Origin: a virus
DNA: 64,000 nt
Reading direction: 5' to 3' (one strand)
IMG/VR virus record: IMGVR_UViG_3300043409_002109
Span: 86,206-150,205 of that record
The notes beneath the pieces were generated by a model. That model did not search any database, was not told the DNA's origin, and was given only the letters and a program-made list of their open reading frames with translations. This document shows, one piece after another, positions 33,395 to 42,176 of this stretch (position 1 is its first letter; every line of letters starts with the position of its first letter). Position numbers and translations under genes: made by a program.

Positions 33395-33816
33395 GATATT
33401 AGCTCTAAGATTTTAGTTTTTAAGTTAGGGAAAAGATTTTCTGGCAAGTCATCGGCATTAAACCATTCCCATCTTTCACATTTATGTGGCTCCATTAGCT
33501 TAACATTTTGTTTTAGTTTAGGATCTAAATCCATAAAATAATAACAAGTTATACAAGCAATGTTTAAGTCTGAGTGTTGTTCAATTGTAGCTTCTAAACT
33601 ATATAGCTCTGATTGAGATACTTTTAATCCAACTTCTTCAAGAAGTTCTCGCTGACAAGTTTCTTTTAAATCAGTGTCTGTACGATCGACCCAACCACCT
33701 GGGGCTGACCAAAGCCCAGCTGCATGGGCTCCTTTACGGAGTCCTAAGAGGACCTGATCTTCGTCGTCTATCACTATTATAGCGACACCAACACCAACGT
33801 CATTTGGTCTGGGCAT
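33391..33816 (-). CDS. NUDIX hydrolase (MutT/NUDT15-like)
   Basis: 141 aa. Complete Nudix box: GGWVDRTDTDLKETCQRELL followed by EEVGL (Gx5Ex7REUxEExGU). Begins with VGVGVAIIVIDDEDQVLLGLRKG, as in nucleotide-sanitising MutT or ADP-ribose pyrophosphatases. The C-terminal KCERWEWFNADDLPENLFP matches NUDT15/NtpA-like enzymes. It probably cleans nucleotides near the ribonucleotide reductase. Confidence 0.85.
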   Translation of the reverse strand: MPRPNDVGVGVAIIVIDDEDQVLLGLRKGAHAAGLWSAPGGWVDRTDTDLKETCQRELLEEVGLKVSQSELYSLEATIEQHSDLNIACITCYYFMDLDPKLKQNVKLMEPHKCERWEWFNADDLPENLFPNLKTKILELIS

Positions 33817-33849
33817 AATATATTCCTTGGAGTTTCATAATCCGGACCA

Positions 33850-33870
33850 ACAGGGGGCCATAGGCCCCCT
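33850..33870. terminator. hairpin after ribonucleotide reductase
   Basis: CAGGGGGCC / GGCCCCCTG with an ATA loop, followed on the minus strand by TTGGTCC, a word shared with the hairpin at 55439. Confidence 0.5.
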
Positions 33871-33891
33871 GACTAACAAAGCATTGTTAGG

Positions 33892-35742
33892 TTAAATCAG
33901 GCAGGCTCCGCCTGCACATGAAGCTTCGCCAACTAAAGAGGTATCATCATCTAATTCTATGATTCTAGTAAAGTCTAGGTTGTCGGGGAGTCGCGCATTC
34001 ATTTCTGAGTATTGTTCTTCAGTAATACTTTCGAAAGGAGCTTGTCTATAAGTTCCTCCATCAAAAGGTAATACTGAGATACCAGCATAGTTATTACGAT
34101 TATCCCACATCCAAGAGCCTACTTCTTCCCATTCATTATCACGAACAGATACAGTTACTGAGATACTATGAGTGTTGTCTCCTCTATTATGTCCTGGATA
34201 TACCCATTCATTATAGAATTTCTTTACTCGCTCTAAGAGATCAAGAGCTGATTCAGTATCTCTGGTAATAGCATTATCAGGTGCTTCACAAGGTATAGTT
34301 AAGATAGCTTGGAGGTCGGGTTTTTCCAGATCATCTTCAAGGAATTCACCAAGATACTTTTGAAAGAACTTATAGATTGCTTCGTGTTTACCAACACGAA
34401 TGCGACGAATCCACCAGAAATCATGCCAAGAATGAATGCCAGAGCTAGAACCTAACACTACCGAAGTGGTACCGTCAGGCTTTTGAAGAGTGCATCGAGC
34501 AGCTTGGTTAATACCGAGAAGTTCTGCGAAATATTTATTGGTCTCAACAACTTTTTCAGCAGCCTCTCTATGATTTAGGGCCAAGAATTCATCTGTGGCT
34601 ACGCCAGTGCTTCCTACTCCAATTAGTGCATCTTTTTCAGTAGCTTCTTTCCAGCAAGGACGAAGATAATGAAAATCAGTATAGGTGGCTTGTAATGTGC
34701 CTATGAAGGCTGCGGCCCAAGCAGCCTTGTTATACTGTTCTTGAGTAGTAATAACACTAGCATTAATAGTAGTAAGATTGCAGAAGGAGAATGGTTCCAA
34801 TCTGGCTTCAACACAGGGATTTGATCTGGATCTACCCGGATTAGTCCAGAACAGTCCTGGTTCGCCAGACTTGCTATCCTTTAGCCATTGAAAATATTTC
34901 TTGAAATCTGCTTCAGTAAATGAATCTCTGAAGGCGACCATGCTGTTGTTTGCGCGCCCAAGATAAGGACGCTCAACCCACCACTCGCCATGTTTGCAAG
35001 TAGCCATGAGTTCGTCATCTTTATCAAAGAAGGCAATCATGGCAGCTCGGCGGATGCCACCAGATAGTACGGCATCTGCCATAAGGCACATGATTGAATG
35101 CACTTCCAGAGAGTTTAGCTGACGGCCTATAGCAGCATTGAGAATGCGTTTGATGAAATTCAATGCAGCCCGCAAGGGGGCTGCACCGGGGGCTCTACCA
35201 CCAGAAGTGATTAAGCGTTCACCTTTATGGCGGATACCACTATAATCATACTGAGGGAGCGCATTCCCGAAGAAGAATGCTTTAAATAGCATACGAACTG
35301 ACTCTGCCCAGCCCATAATAGAATCTTCTATTACATATTTCTGAGAGAGTGCAGGCTTAACTACTGAAGGTAGTTGACTAATGTTTTCATGTTCAACTGA
35401 ATAACCTACTCCTGTTCCGCCTAAAAGCATGAACATGGTTTCAGAGAAACATCTGTAGTTATCACAAGGTAGATAGCTGCAGTTATTGATTCTGCTATTG
35501 TTAGCAGCGATAGCAGCACCAGCAAATTGAGCACTTCTCATACTGGGAAGTACTTTCTTTTGGTAAACTAATTCATATGCTTCGTTGATTGTGTCTTCTA
35601 AATGAGGAAATTTATCTAGATGCATCTGTTTATTGCGATCTATAATTTCTGAATAGACTTCACGTCGCTTTAAATTATCTAAATACCGGGCATATTTTGA
35701 ATGCACCGTAGCCTCACTAAGTATAGCCATACCTTTATTCAT
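33892..35742 (-). CDS. nrdJ: class II (adenosylcobalamin-dependent) ribonucleotide reductase
   Basis: 616 aa, monomeric NrdJ type. The active site is in SNPCVEARLEPFSFCNL: Asn308, radical Cys310, Glu312. The redox pair partner Cys88 is in NNCSYLPC and Cys321 follows the loop; C-terminal shuttle cysteines are in SCAGGACLI (609 and 614), as in the Lactobacillus triphosphate reductase. No NrdB-type subunit or NrdG activase is nearby, supporting class II, which needs host or environmental B12 and works with or without oxygen. Provides dNTPs for replication; the dUTPase gene is next upstream. Confidence 0.88.
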   Translation of the reverse strand: MNKGMAILSEATVHSKYARYLDNLKRREVYSEIIDRNKQMHLDKFPHLEDTINEAYELVYQKKVLPSMRSAQFAGAAIAANNSRINNCSYLPCDNYRCFSETMFMLLGGTGVGYSVEHENISQLPSVVKPALSQKYVIEDSIMGWAESVRMLFKAFFFGNALPQYDYSGIRHKGERLITSGGRAPGAAPLRAALNFIKRILNAAIGRQLNSLEVHSIMCLMADAVLSGGIRRAAMIAFFDKDDELMATCKHGEWWVERPYLGRANNSMVAFRDSFTEADFKKYFQWLKDSKSGEPGLFWTNPGRSRSNPCVEARLEPFSFCNLTTINASVITTQEQYNKAAWAAAFIGTLQATYTDFHYLRPCWKEATEKDALIGVGSTGVATDEFLALNHREAAEKVVETNKYFAELLGINQAARCTLQKPDGTTSVVLGSSSGIHSWHDFWWIRRIRVGKHEAIYKFFQKYLGEFLEDDLEKPDLQAILTIPCEAPDNAITRDTESALDLLERVKKFYNEWVYPGHNRGDNTHSISVTVSVRDNEWEEVGSWMWDNRNNYAGISVLPFDGGTYRQAPFESITEEQYSEMNARLPDNLDFTRIIELDDDTSLVGEASCAGGACLI

Positions 35743-35775
35743 TTGCTCACCTCTATCTGGGGGTAGCTTTTGATT

Positions 35776-36288
35776 CTACTTCTTAGCATCTGAACTGCCA
35801 ACACAACCGTCTTGTCGTGCGCTTGACACTAAATATCTTTCCCATTCATCTGGACTAAGCTGCTGAAACTGATTGAATGTAGTTGTGATTAGTAACTGAA
35901 AGGGAAGCTTATCACCAAAAGTAAAGTAGTGTGGAGCAGCTTCATCATTAAGATGTACGCAATTAACGAAGATCATACCTGTGTAACCTGCGTCAATGCA
36001 TCCCGCTCTTACCTTTAAGTTAGTTTTAGTAATGGAACTACGTTCTATAACTAATCCAACACGATCTTTTTGTAAGGCTATATGTAATCCTGTAGGAAGT
36101 AATATTCTTCCTCTGCCACTATCTGGATCTCTTATGGGCCAAACTTCTTGATTAGGCCCGGTATAATATAAATCAAGACAAGCACTCTCTCCACCATAAG
36201 CGGGACCATAGGAGTCAGGATTTATCTTGTTGATTCTAAGTGCTTCTTTTAATTGTTCTGTTACGAATATGAGTGTTGGACTTGACAT
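35776..36288 (-). CDS. dut: dUTPase / dCTP-deaminase family protein
   Basis: About 170 aa from the ATG at 36288 (MSSPTLIFVTEQL); the longer ORF start is less likely. Five dUTPase motifs can be followed: ESACLDLYY (I), ERSSITKTN (II), AGCIDAGYTGMIFV (III), FGDKLPFQLL (IV) and a short C-terminal ARQDGCVGSS in place of the Gly-rich motif V. Hydrolyses dUTP to keep uracil out of phage DNA. Adjacent to nrdJ. Confidence 0.8.
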   Translation of the reverse strand: MSSPTLIFVTEQLKEALRINKINPDSYGPAYGGESACLDLYYTGPNQEVWPIRDPDSGRGRILLPTGLHIALQKDRVGLVIERSSITKTNLKVRAGCIDAGYTGMIFVNCVHLNDEAAPHYFTFGDKLPFQLLITTTFNQFQQLSPDEWERYLVSSARQDGCVGSSDAKK

Positions 36289-36388
36289 TGTTCTTCTTTG
36301 TTTGTAGATTGATGTTGGTCGCGCGATCTCTAGGGTATAGAGCAACATACTGTTGAGCGCGAATAGTATAATTACTATGGAGTTTAAT

Positions 36389-37054
36389 ATGAGTGAATAT
36401 GCAGGCGTAGCTGAAGGTTGGATTAAAGAACGGTTTCTTCGTCAGCGTCGATTTATCCCTGACTTAACTGTTGGAGCAGAATCTTCAGACACAATTTCTG
36501 TTGCTGTACAGCTTCGTACATTCGAAGCTTCTGGTAATGAGTATGTAGATGCAGACTCTTCTATCGCATGTCTTTGTACCCTTATCAATAGCAAGGGCGA
36601 GGATGTCGGGGCTGGTAAACTTCGTACTGCTGTTGTAGCAGGCGGAGCCGCTGGTAACATAACAGTAACTGGTATTGCTACATTAGATGAGCTTGTCAGT
36701 GTAATCCACTGTACTGCTGGTGGTGCTGTTGATGGTGATTTCGCTGATTTAACTTCTCAGTTTACAATTTCAGCTGCTAACACTATCAATAACACTGCTG
36801 GTACCAACACGACTGGTAACAAACTTATTGTTATTTACCGTGATCGTGCCGAGTTCCATCTCGCTGAGAGTGGTGCAGGAACTGCCGTAACTGGTACAAC
36901 CCGTGGGTCCTTACTCGTTACTTCTAGTGCTGCAGGTGCCTTCACAATTGACGTGAAGGATGTTGTAGGTGCTTCTGGGGCTACCCTCTATCTTAAGATA
37001 GAGCCCCTTAACGTACCTGGTTATCCAGCTTATACAGCAGTAACTTTTAACTAA
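36389..37054 (+). CDS. probable virion protein, 221 aa
   Basis: Start chosen at 36389 (MSEYAGVAEGW) because GGAG lies six bases upstream; 36353 is the longer alternative. Beta-rich, Ala/Thr/Gly-rich with repeated Ig-like strands (DTISVAVQLRTF, NKLIVIYRD, GATLYLKIEPL). Highest codon regularity in this region. An isolated plus-strand gene among minus-strand metabolic genes, ended by a 12-bp UUCG hairpin. Likely an abundant head or decoration protein, though no family is recognised. Confidence 0.55.
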   Translation: MSEYAGVAEGWIKERFLRQRRFIPDLTVGAESSDTISVAVQLRTFEASGNEYVDADSSIACLCTLINSKGEDVGAGKLRTAVVAGGAAGNITVTGIATLDELVSVIHCTAGGAVDGDFADLTSQFTISAANTINNTAGTNTTGNKLIVIYRDRAEFHLAESGAGTAVTGTTRGSLLVTSSAAGAFTIDVKDVVGASGATLYLKIEPLNVPGYPAYTAVTFN

Positions 37055-37072
37055 TACTTAGTTAAGTTATTC

Positions 37073-37100
37073 CAATGGGCGGCCTTCGGGCCGCCCATTG
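37073..37100. terminator. 12-bp TTCG-loop hairpin
   Basis: CAATGGGCGGCC / GGCCGCCCATTG capped by TTCG, between convergent genes; followed on the plus strand by TCGTTTAG. Strong terminator for the virion-type gene. Confidence 0.65.
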
Positions 37101-37104
37101 TCGT

Positions 37105-37338
37105 TTAGTCTTCAAGATTAATAATAGACAAGAATTCATCTGGAAAATATTCTTCGAGAAGGTTAGAAATACTATGCTTGAGGGTGAAGCTCGAAGAGGC
37201 ACATCCTTTACAAGCTCCTAGCATTCGAATGTAAACGAAACCATTGCTCGTTTCTACGAGTTCTATGTAGCCGCCATCTTGTTCGACCATAGGATTTATT
37301 TCTTCTAAGAAGATTTCTTGGAGTACGAGGAGGGTCAT
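37105..37338 (-). CDS. NifU C-terminal-domain-like Fe-S scaffold, 77 aa
   Basis: Small Nfu-type protein: EEINPMVEQDGGYIEL followed by VYIRMLGACKGCASSSFTLK, with the CxxC that binds a 4Fe-4S cluster between two subunits. It may deliver clusters to the Cas4-like nuclease or protect host Fe-S enzymes; unusual but known in phages. Confidence 0.85.
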   Translation of the reverse strand: MTLLVLQEIFLEEINPMVEQDGGYIELVETSNGFVYIRMLGACKGCASSSFTLKHSISNLLEEYFPDEFLSIINLED

Positions 37339-37548
37339 TTAGCTCTCACGAGGGTTAAGTTCGAGTACTTCACCAATGCAAATGATATAGCCTAAGCAAT
37401 CACAGGCCTGACAATCTTCTTTTTGGTGCTCATTTCGATTGCAGAATAGCGTTCTTGAAAGACCGCTATAGCAAGAGTTTGTATGATAGTGGGTTTTGTA
37501 TCCTCTATGCATACAAGCACCACATGGTACTTTAATTTTAGCTATCAT
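37339..37548 (-). CDS. Cys-rich small protein, 69 aa
   Basis: Eight or more cysteines in CGAC, SCYSG, FC, CQACDC contexts suggest zinc or Fe-S binding. Directly coupled to the NifU-like gene. Function unknown. Confidence 0.55.
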   Translation of the reverse strand: MIAKIKVPCGACMHRGYKTHYHTNSCYSGLSRTLFCNRNEHQKEDCQACDCLGYIICIGEVLELNPRES

Positions 37549-37647
37549 TTATATTCCTTGAGAACCTAAATCCCAAATAAGACATGTATAGAGAATTAGG
37601 AATAATATTCCTAAACCTATTTCTCCTGTGTAATCATGATTATCCAT
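37549..37647 (-). CDS. small single-span membrane protein, 32 aa
   Basis: ORF between the macrodomain gene and the Cys-rich gene: MDNHDYTGEIGLGILFLILY with one membrane helix. Stop directly abuts the next ATG and the start lies within the end of the previous gene. Too short for most gene callers. Confidence 0.5.
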   Translation of the reverse strand: MDNHDYTGEIGLGILFLILYTCLIWDLGSQGI

Positions 37648-37649
37648 AG

Positions 37650-38105
37650 TTATAAGTCGTAGATATGGATAGCACGATTATTGAAAACATTTTCTATAAT
37701 TTCTTCAATAAGCTTCCAATCACCACCTGCTCTTCCGGCACCAATTCTTCCACTTGCTACTATTTCTTCATCAAGTATTTTCCAAATGCTTAAACGATCT
37801 TTAAGCGCTTGAAGACTTGTATCTAAAGCATAGTAATCGAGATGACATTTATCTAATCCATATCGATATTGAGTATAGAGATTAACAAGAATCCGATTGT
37901 CTTTTAAAGCATGAGTATAGGAAGTAGTACCTAATTTTCCTAAGTCTCCTTTTGGAGTCTGAAGATCTGCTCGATAAGCTTCCGGATATCGCTCGCGCAT
38001 TTCTTTGGCTAAGCCTGAATTCATGGTGCAAAAACAATTAGCACCATGGAAGATTACTTTAGCTTGAGAGTCAAAGACATTACCTCTGACATATTTAATT
38101 GGCAT
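37650..38105 (-). CDS. macrodomain (ADP-ribose-binding) protein, 151 aa
   Basis: Matches Poa1p/TARG-like macrodomains: YVRGNVFDSQAKVIFHGANC, then MNSGLAKEMRERYPEAYRAD and SGRIGAGRAGGDWKLIEEII, the loops that hold ADP-ribose. It may remove ADP-ribose-1''-phosphate, O-acetyl-ADP-ribose or protein-bound ADP-ribose. Near NAD+ salvage genes, so it could help recycle ADP-ribose made by host defences. The catalytic subclass is uncertain. Confidence 0.8.
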   Translation of the reverse strand: MPIKYVRGNVFDSQAKVIFHGANCFCTMNSGLAKEMRERYPEAYRADLQTPKGDLGKLGTTSYTHALKDNRILVNLYTQYRYGLDKCHLDYYALDTSLQALKDRLSIWKILDEEIVASGRIGAGRAGGDWKLIEEIIENVFNNRAIHIYDL

Positions 38106-38197
38106 TTTAGAATCTCATTTTTCAGTTTTTGGAATTAATAGGAAGTGCTTTTGTCGAAAATTGAAATTTATAAAATTCTAATTCCTTAATTCGCGAA

Positions 38198-38980
38198 TCA
38201 TATAGGAAACTTGTGAGGACTAAAGATAGAGGGGCAATAAGAAACAGGATTCTTCACAGAGAGACTTCTTATAGGCGCCCCCTCTTCTAGAATCAAAGCA
38301 GTTAAGGCCCCACCATGAACACAACCAGTATCCAAGCCAATAGCATAAGGAAAGATACGAGGTCCCATAGAATTCAGAAAAGGCTGATGACCAAAGATTA
38401 CTGTACCATATCTACCTTCGTATATCTCCGCCCAGTAAGTATCATATTGAGTAATACTATGTATATCTTTAACAGATTTTCCTGTTGGAGTAATGTATCT
38501 GGTACGTAAAATTTTCTCTAAAGATTTTCTAGGAGTGCTCGAAAGTTGGAAAAGATCTTTAATTAGGAGTTCGTCCTTTAGATCTATATGTTCAGGCGCG
38601 ATACCTCCATGAACACACATGTATTTTTGATCATTTATTATAAATGAATAATAAAGGTATCCTTCTAATAACCAATCTATGTCTTCTCGGGTTAAGCCTT
38701 CCTTTTCGAAGTCTTCTACCCATGTCATGAGTCTACGCTCTTCTTCGGTCTTTATGTACCACCTGTAATGCTTATCTTCATGATTAGCAAATATGAATTT
38801 AACATTACAGTTCAGGTTTTTTAAGATCTGAATAATTTGATGGCCGTATCCATTCCTCTTATGGAATAAATCACCGAGACTAATAAAAGTATCTTCTTGA
38901 GTTAATTCTAATGTCTTAAGAAGGATCTGTAATGTTTCTATACATCCATGAATATCACCTATACAAATTGTTCTTCCCAT
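38198..38980 (-). CDS. PPP-family Ser/Thr phosphatase-like / ApaH-like enzyme
   Basis: 260 aa with the full PPP signature: GDIHG at 8-12, GDLFHKRNGYG, NHEDK, HGGIAPEH, FGHQPF. ApaH-like and lambda-phosphatase-like enzymes share these. Substrate could be phosphoprotein or dinucleoside polyphosphate. It lies between the 172-aa unknown and the macrodomain gene. Confidence 0.8.
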   Translation of the reverse strand: MGRTICIGDIHGCIETLQILLKTLELTQEDTFISLGDLFHKRNGYGHQIIQILKNLNCNVKFIFANHEDKHYRWYIKTEEERRLMTWVEDFEKEGLTREDIDWLLEGYLYYSFIINDQKYMCVHGGIAPEHIDLKDELLIKDLFQLSSTPRKSLEKILRTRYITPTGKSVKDIHSITQYDTYWAEIYEGRYGTVIFGHQPFLNSMGPRIFPYAIGLDTGCVHGGALTALILEEGAPIRSLSVKNPVSYCPSIFSPHKFPI

Positions 38981-38982
38981 AA

Positions 38983-39501
38983 TTATTCCTCTATAGTATG
39001 AGAAATAATACCGTATTTACTTAGTTCTCTTTCATTATTCTCTTGAAGAGTCTTATGTTCTATAACAATGTCATTAACTAAATGTATTACTTTTAGTTCT
39101 ATTAATTCAATAAGATCATTAAAGTAACCTTGGCTAGCATTTTGGAATTGAATCCATTCTTCAGGAGATAAATAATTGGTTTTACGATGAATCCCTCTTA
39201 CATTAAGAAGAAATGTTAACATCATTTCTTTACCAATATCTTGACAAGCTCCGGGGATATATTCTTCAAGAACAATTAAACATTTTGGCATACCATCTTG
39301 TTCAATAATCTTCCAGATATCTGTTTTATGCTCTTCTAACAATTGTAGATCATTAATTATATGAGCAACTCTATTAGTTTCTTGATGAAGGATTTCTGCT
39401 AGCTCTTTTAGAGAGTATTTTTTCTCTTTGATTATTAGGAATCCTAATAAATGAAAGAAGTTTGATAGTAGTTGTCGAATATTCATTGGTTTATTCCTCA
39501 C
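38983..39501 (-). CDS. hypothetical protein, about 167-172 aa
   Basis: Not recognised. The N-terminal 60 residues suggest a winged-helix (YSLKELAEILHQETNRVAHIIN); the rest is helical. Met6 (39486) is an alternative start with less overlap with the hairpin upstream. Could be a regulator of the following phosphatase gene; no direct evidence. Confidence 0.5.
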   Translation of the reverse strand: MRNKPMNIRQLLSNFFHLLGFLIIKEKKYSLKELAEILHQETNRVAHIINDLQLLEEHKTDIWKIIEQDGMPKCLIVLEEYIPGACQDIGKEMMLTFLLNVRGIHRKTNYLSPEEWIQFQNASQGYFNDLIELIELKVIHLVNDIVIEHKTLQENNERELSKYGIISHTIEE

Positions 39502-39504
39502 AGC

Positions 39505-39529
39505 GAAGGGGAGCCATAGGCTCCCCTTC
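39505..39529. terminator. 11-bp hairpin after the NAMPT gene
   Basis: GAAGGGGAGCC / GGCTCCCCTTC with an ATA loop; separates the NAD+ salvage genes from the next group. Confidence 0.5.
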
Positions 39530-39545
39530 TTGTGGTACTGATAGT

Positions 39546-41042
39546 TTACTTATTTAAAGTTTCTTGAACAGTCATTAGTTTTTCTTTCATTTCTGGAGAA
39601 AGAACTTCGTTGAACCGACTACATTCTTTCCAACTCATGCGTGCATGAGTACGTACTAGGTTGAAGTAGTCAAACTGATAGTCTACTGGACCTTGATCCC
39701 AGATGACTTCAAGAAGATCATCTAGTGTTTCAAGGTAAGGGAAAACCATCAAGTTAGCTTTATTAAGATCATGGCTTTCATAACAAACAGAGAAATTGCC
39801 AGGCAGACTGATTTTAGTTACGTCACTTGATGGACGCTTCATAATGGGTTTTACAGTACCATCTTGAAGTTCTATTTCACATGCCTTGATAGCAGCCTTT
39901 AAGGTGTCCCTATTCTGTTTCTGAAGTAGTCCGCCACCCATACCATAGGCAACACACTGAGCGCTATAGCCAGCTCTGTAAACAGCATCTGCGATGGTTC
40001 CTATATCTTGCAATTCAAGACCATCACCTTGGATAAGACCAGCGCCATTGATAACTCGGTAACCCAAAGAGTTTTTGGTGCTGCCAAATGCCTTTTCAAG
40101 ATAGAATAATCCATCTAGCACTGCCTGCTGGGGGTCTCCCGAATCAGGTCGTACTACAAAGAACTGGTTCTTTGCGCGGCAAGGCTCAACAATAAGAGGA
40201 AGAATTTCTTTAAGAAATCTATGATAATCATAAGAATCAGCAACCACAGAAAGGATAGCACCCTCAGGAGACTTCTCAATAAGATTGAGAATAGCTTTGA
40301 GTTCGGAATCCCAAGTGGTCATAACAGAATGCTCTGTGGCAATGACAGACTGACCGATAGGAACCCCAGCATTCCACTTGGTAGCAAGCCAGCCTGCAGT
40401 CATGGTATCTGTGCCTTCAAAGAACAATAAATGGCCAATACCTGTAACCATAGCAGTCTCAGCGGAACTCGTGCCGCGACTGCCGAAGTCATGGAACCTA
40501 CTATCAAGTAGAAAGTGAGAGTCAGGATCTACAGTCTTTTCAAAGTAGAACTCAAGACAATCACGGACTAAGGCACTCTTAGTAGCAGTACATGAAGGCG
40601 ACCATAGCCGCATTAGACGAGATTCCAAGAATGTAACTAATCCCTGATAGGGCGCTTTGGCAGAAATGACAAAGCAAGGTATGCCTGGGTGTACGCACTG
40701 TCCTTCTCGAAGAGATCGGATTGTGACAGGCCAATACCCATTGTTCTCTTCAATTACCTTAATAAACAGATCACGAGGATATTGATACTGTGTACCAGCC
40801 ACACCATGATGGGCCAAGTATTCATCAGCTTCGTAAATATCTTCCATTGTAATGGGGACACTCAAGAAGGATTCGTACATCCATCTCATACCGAAGAAGA
40901 CAATTCTACTATCTTCTATGGGGAGTGTATTACCTCTGAACGTGAAATAAGCATTAATTCTTTGAATATCTGGAGAATATTCTTCAGGATGACCCATTTT
41001 GTAAGAATCAGCATCTAATAGTGTTGGAATATGTATATTCAT
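39546..41042 (-). CDS. nadV: nicotinamide phosphoribosyltransferase (NAMPT)
   Basis: Converts nicotinamide and PRPP to NMN. 498 aa, normal length. Signatures: LLDADSYKMGHPEEY, HDFGSRGTSSAETA, EGTDTMTAGW, ATEHSVMTTW (catalytic His), VADSYDYHRF, VVRPDSGDP, INGAGLIQGDGLEL, YGMGGGLLQKQNRDT. These cover the phosphoribosyl pocket and the Asp that selects nicotinamide. Preceded by the 23-base leader repeat. The next upstream gene is the NMN adenylyltransferase, giving a complete two-step NAD+ pathway. Confidence 0.92.
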   Translation of the reverse strand: MNIHIPTLLDADSYKMGHPEEYSPDIQRINAYFTFRGNTLPIEDSRIVFFGMRWMYESFLSVPITMEDIYEADEYLAHHGVAGTQYQYPRDLFIKVIEENNGYWPVTIRSLREGQCVHPGIPCFVISAKAPYQGLVTFLESRLMRLWSPSCTATKSALVRDCLEFYFEKTVDPDSHFLLDSRFHDFGSRGTSSAETAMVTGIGHLLFFEGTDTMTAGWLATKWNAGVPIGQSVIATEHSVMTTWDSELKAILNLIEKSPEGAILSVVADSYDYHRFLKEILPLIVEPCRAKNQFFVVRPDSGDPQQAVLDGLFYLEKAFGSTKNSLGYRVINGAGLIQGDGLELQDIGTIADAVYRAGYSAQCVAYGMGGGLLQKQNRDTLKAAIKACEIELQDGTVKPIMKRPSSDVTKISLPGNFSVCYESHDLNKANLMVFPYLETLDDLLEVIWDQGPVDYQFDYFNLVRTHARMSWKECSRFNEVLSPEMKEKLMTVQETLNK

Positions 41043-41047
41043 TTTAA

Positions 41048-41070
41048 CCTCTTTATGAGTTTTGTTACGA
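41048..41070. repeat. 23-bp leader repeat, copy 1 (before NAMPT)
   Basis: Minus-strand sequence TCGTAACAAAACTCATAAAG plus AGG just upstream of the NAMPT ATG; identical to 42177-42199. It includes the SD (AGAGG). Probably a shared regulatory leader. Confidence 0.7.
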
Positions 41071-41084
41071 TTGCGAGCTTATGC

Positions 41085-42170
41085 TCAGGTTCGAAGACAC
41101 ATTTCAGCTATAATTGAACTGTGATCTTCGAAGATTATCTCAGACATATTGCCTAAGATTTCGTTTAGCGGAATGAATTTGCTCTTAGCAGCATCATCAT
41201 CAGCACGATGAGTAACTTCTAGAACATCAGGGATGCGCCACAAGTAACCTTCTGTGATTGTACGACCTCGTTGACTCCGCAAAGGATGATCAAAAGATCG
41301 TACTTGCTGGATCCATGCTGAATCCATTGGTACTCGGGTTGTTCCATTCTTTGTATGTCTGAAGATCTCAATATGAGTCTCTTCTTGAAGTTCACGTTCA
41401 GCTGCTGCTCTTTTGGTTTCATTAACATTCAAGAACCCACCTGGTAGCGCCCAGAGGCCCATACCAGGACGATGGCGGCGCTGAATCATAAGTACCATTC
41501 CACGCCATAGCACTATGTTATCTACCGTTTGAAAAATAGGAGGATAGGGCAAAACCCGATATGGCTCTTGATAGTTCTGTTCAAATTTATACTCTTTGCG
41601 TAGCCAATCAGCTTTAGTATCTAGAATCCAGAAATTGAGATAATTATTAACCCCAGGAGAACAATCTGGATAGGTCTGATTAAGAGGGCCAGTAAGAAGT
41701 TCTTTGCGTACATCAGTGGCGTTATAGATTTTAGTCCCTAGTTCAACGGGACTAATCTCTATACGATTCCATTGAGGGAATATCTTAAGATAATAACTAG
41801 TATCATCTTTATTAAAACCATAGAGAGTGATTTCGAAGTTATTTTCTTCACCGCTTTTAGACCATAGTCTAAGATTTTTCTTATTGTTTTCTATGGCATC
41901 TTGGATAGCATATTGCCATCGAGTATCTGAGTAAGGATAATCTCGGATACCTTGAAAGAACATTCTTTCGAACTCTTCTTTTGTAAACGCTTGGTGAAAC
42001 ATTTCAATACGTTCATGAACATTGAATGGACATCTAGTATTAGGTGCCTGATAGGCAGAACCTAATAAGATTATGACAGCATCTTGTTCTGCAAGTATCT
42101 GGCGAACAACTGCTTCATGGCCCTTATGAAGGGGAGAAAATCGGCCTATGAAGACCCCGACACGCATCAT
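41085..42170 (-). CDS. nadM: bifunctional NMN adenylyltransferase / NUDIX hydrolase (NadM-Nudix)
   Basis: 361 aa. N-terminal nucleotidyltransferase (residues 1-180): VGVFIGRFSPLHKGHEAVV with the HxGH motif, and NATDVRKEL near the end of the fold replacing ISSTxxR. C-terminal NUDIX domain (205-355) with GGFLNVNETKRAAAERELQE then ETH. Same fusion as cyanobacterial and phage KVP40 NadM. Makes NAD+ from NMN and hydrolyses ADP-ribose or similar. Together with NAMPT this forms a salvage route like the reported NARP2 counter-defence pathway. Confidence 0.9.
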   Translation of the reverse strand: MMRVGVFIGRFSPLHKGHEAVVRQILAEQDAVIILLGSAYQAPNTRCPFNVHERIEMFHQAFTKEEFERMFFQGIRDYPYSDTRWQYAIQDAIENNKKNLRLWSKSGEENNFEITLYGFNKDDTSYYLKIFPQWNRIEISPVELGTKIYNATDVRKELLTGPLNQTYPDCSPGVNNYLNFWILDTKADWLRKEYKFEQNYQEPYRVLPYPPIFQTVDNIVLWRGMVLMIQRRHRPGMGLWALPGGFLNVNETKRAAAERELQEETHIEIFRHTKNGTTRVPMDSAWIQQVRSFDHPLRSQRGRTITEGYLWRIPDVLEVTHRADDDAAKSKFIPLNEILGNMSEIIFEDHSSIIAEMCLRT

Positions 42171-42176
42171 TTTTAG

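Noticed and set aside
36353-36376. TATAAT-containing sigma-70 promoter before the 36389 gene
   Set aside because: The TATAAT word at 36368 would place transcription start at or after the SD, so it cannot serve this gene, and no -35 was found.
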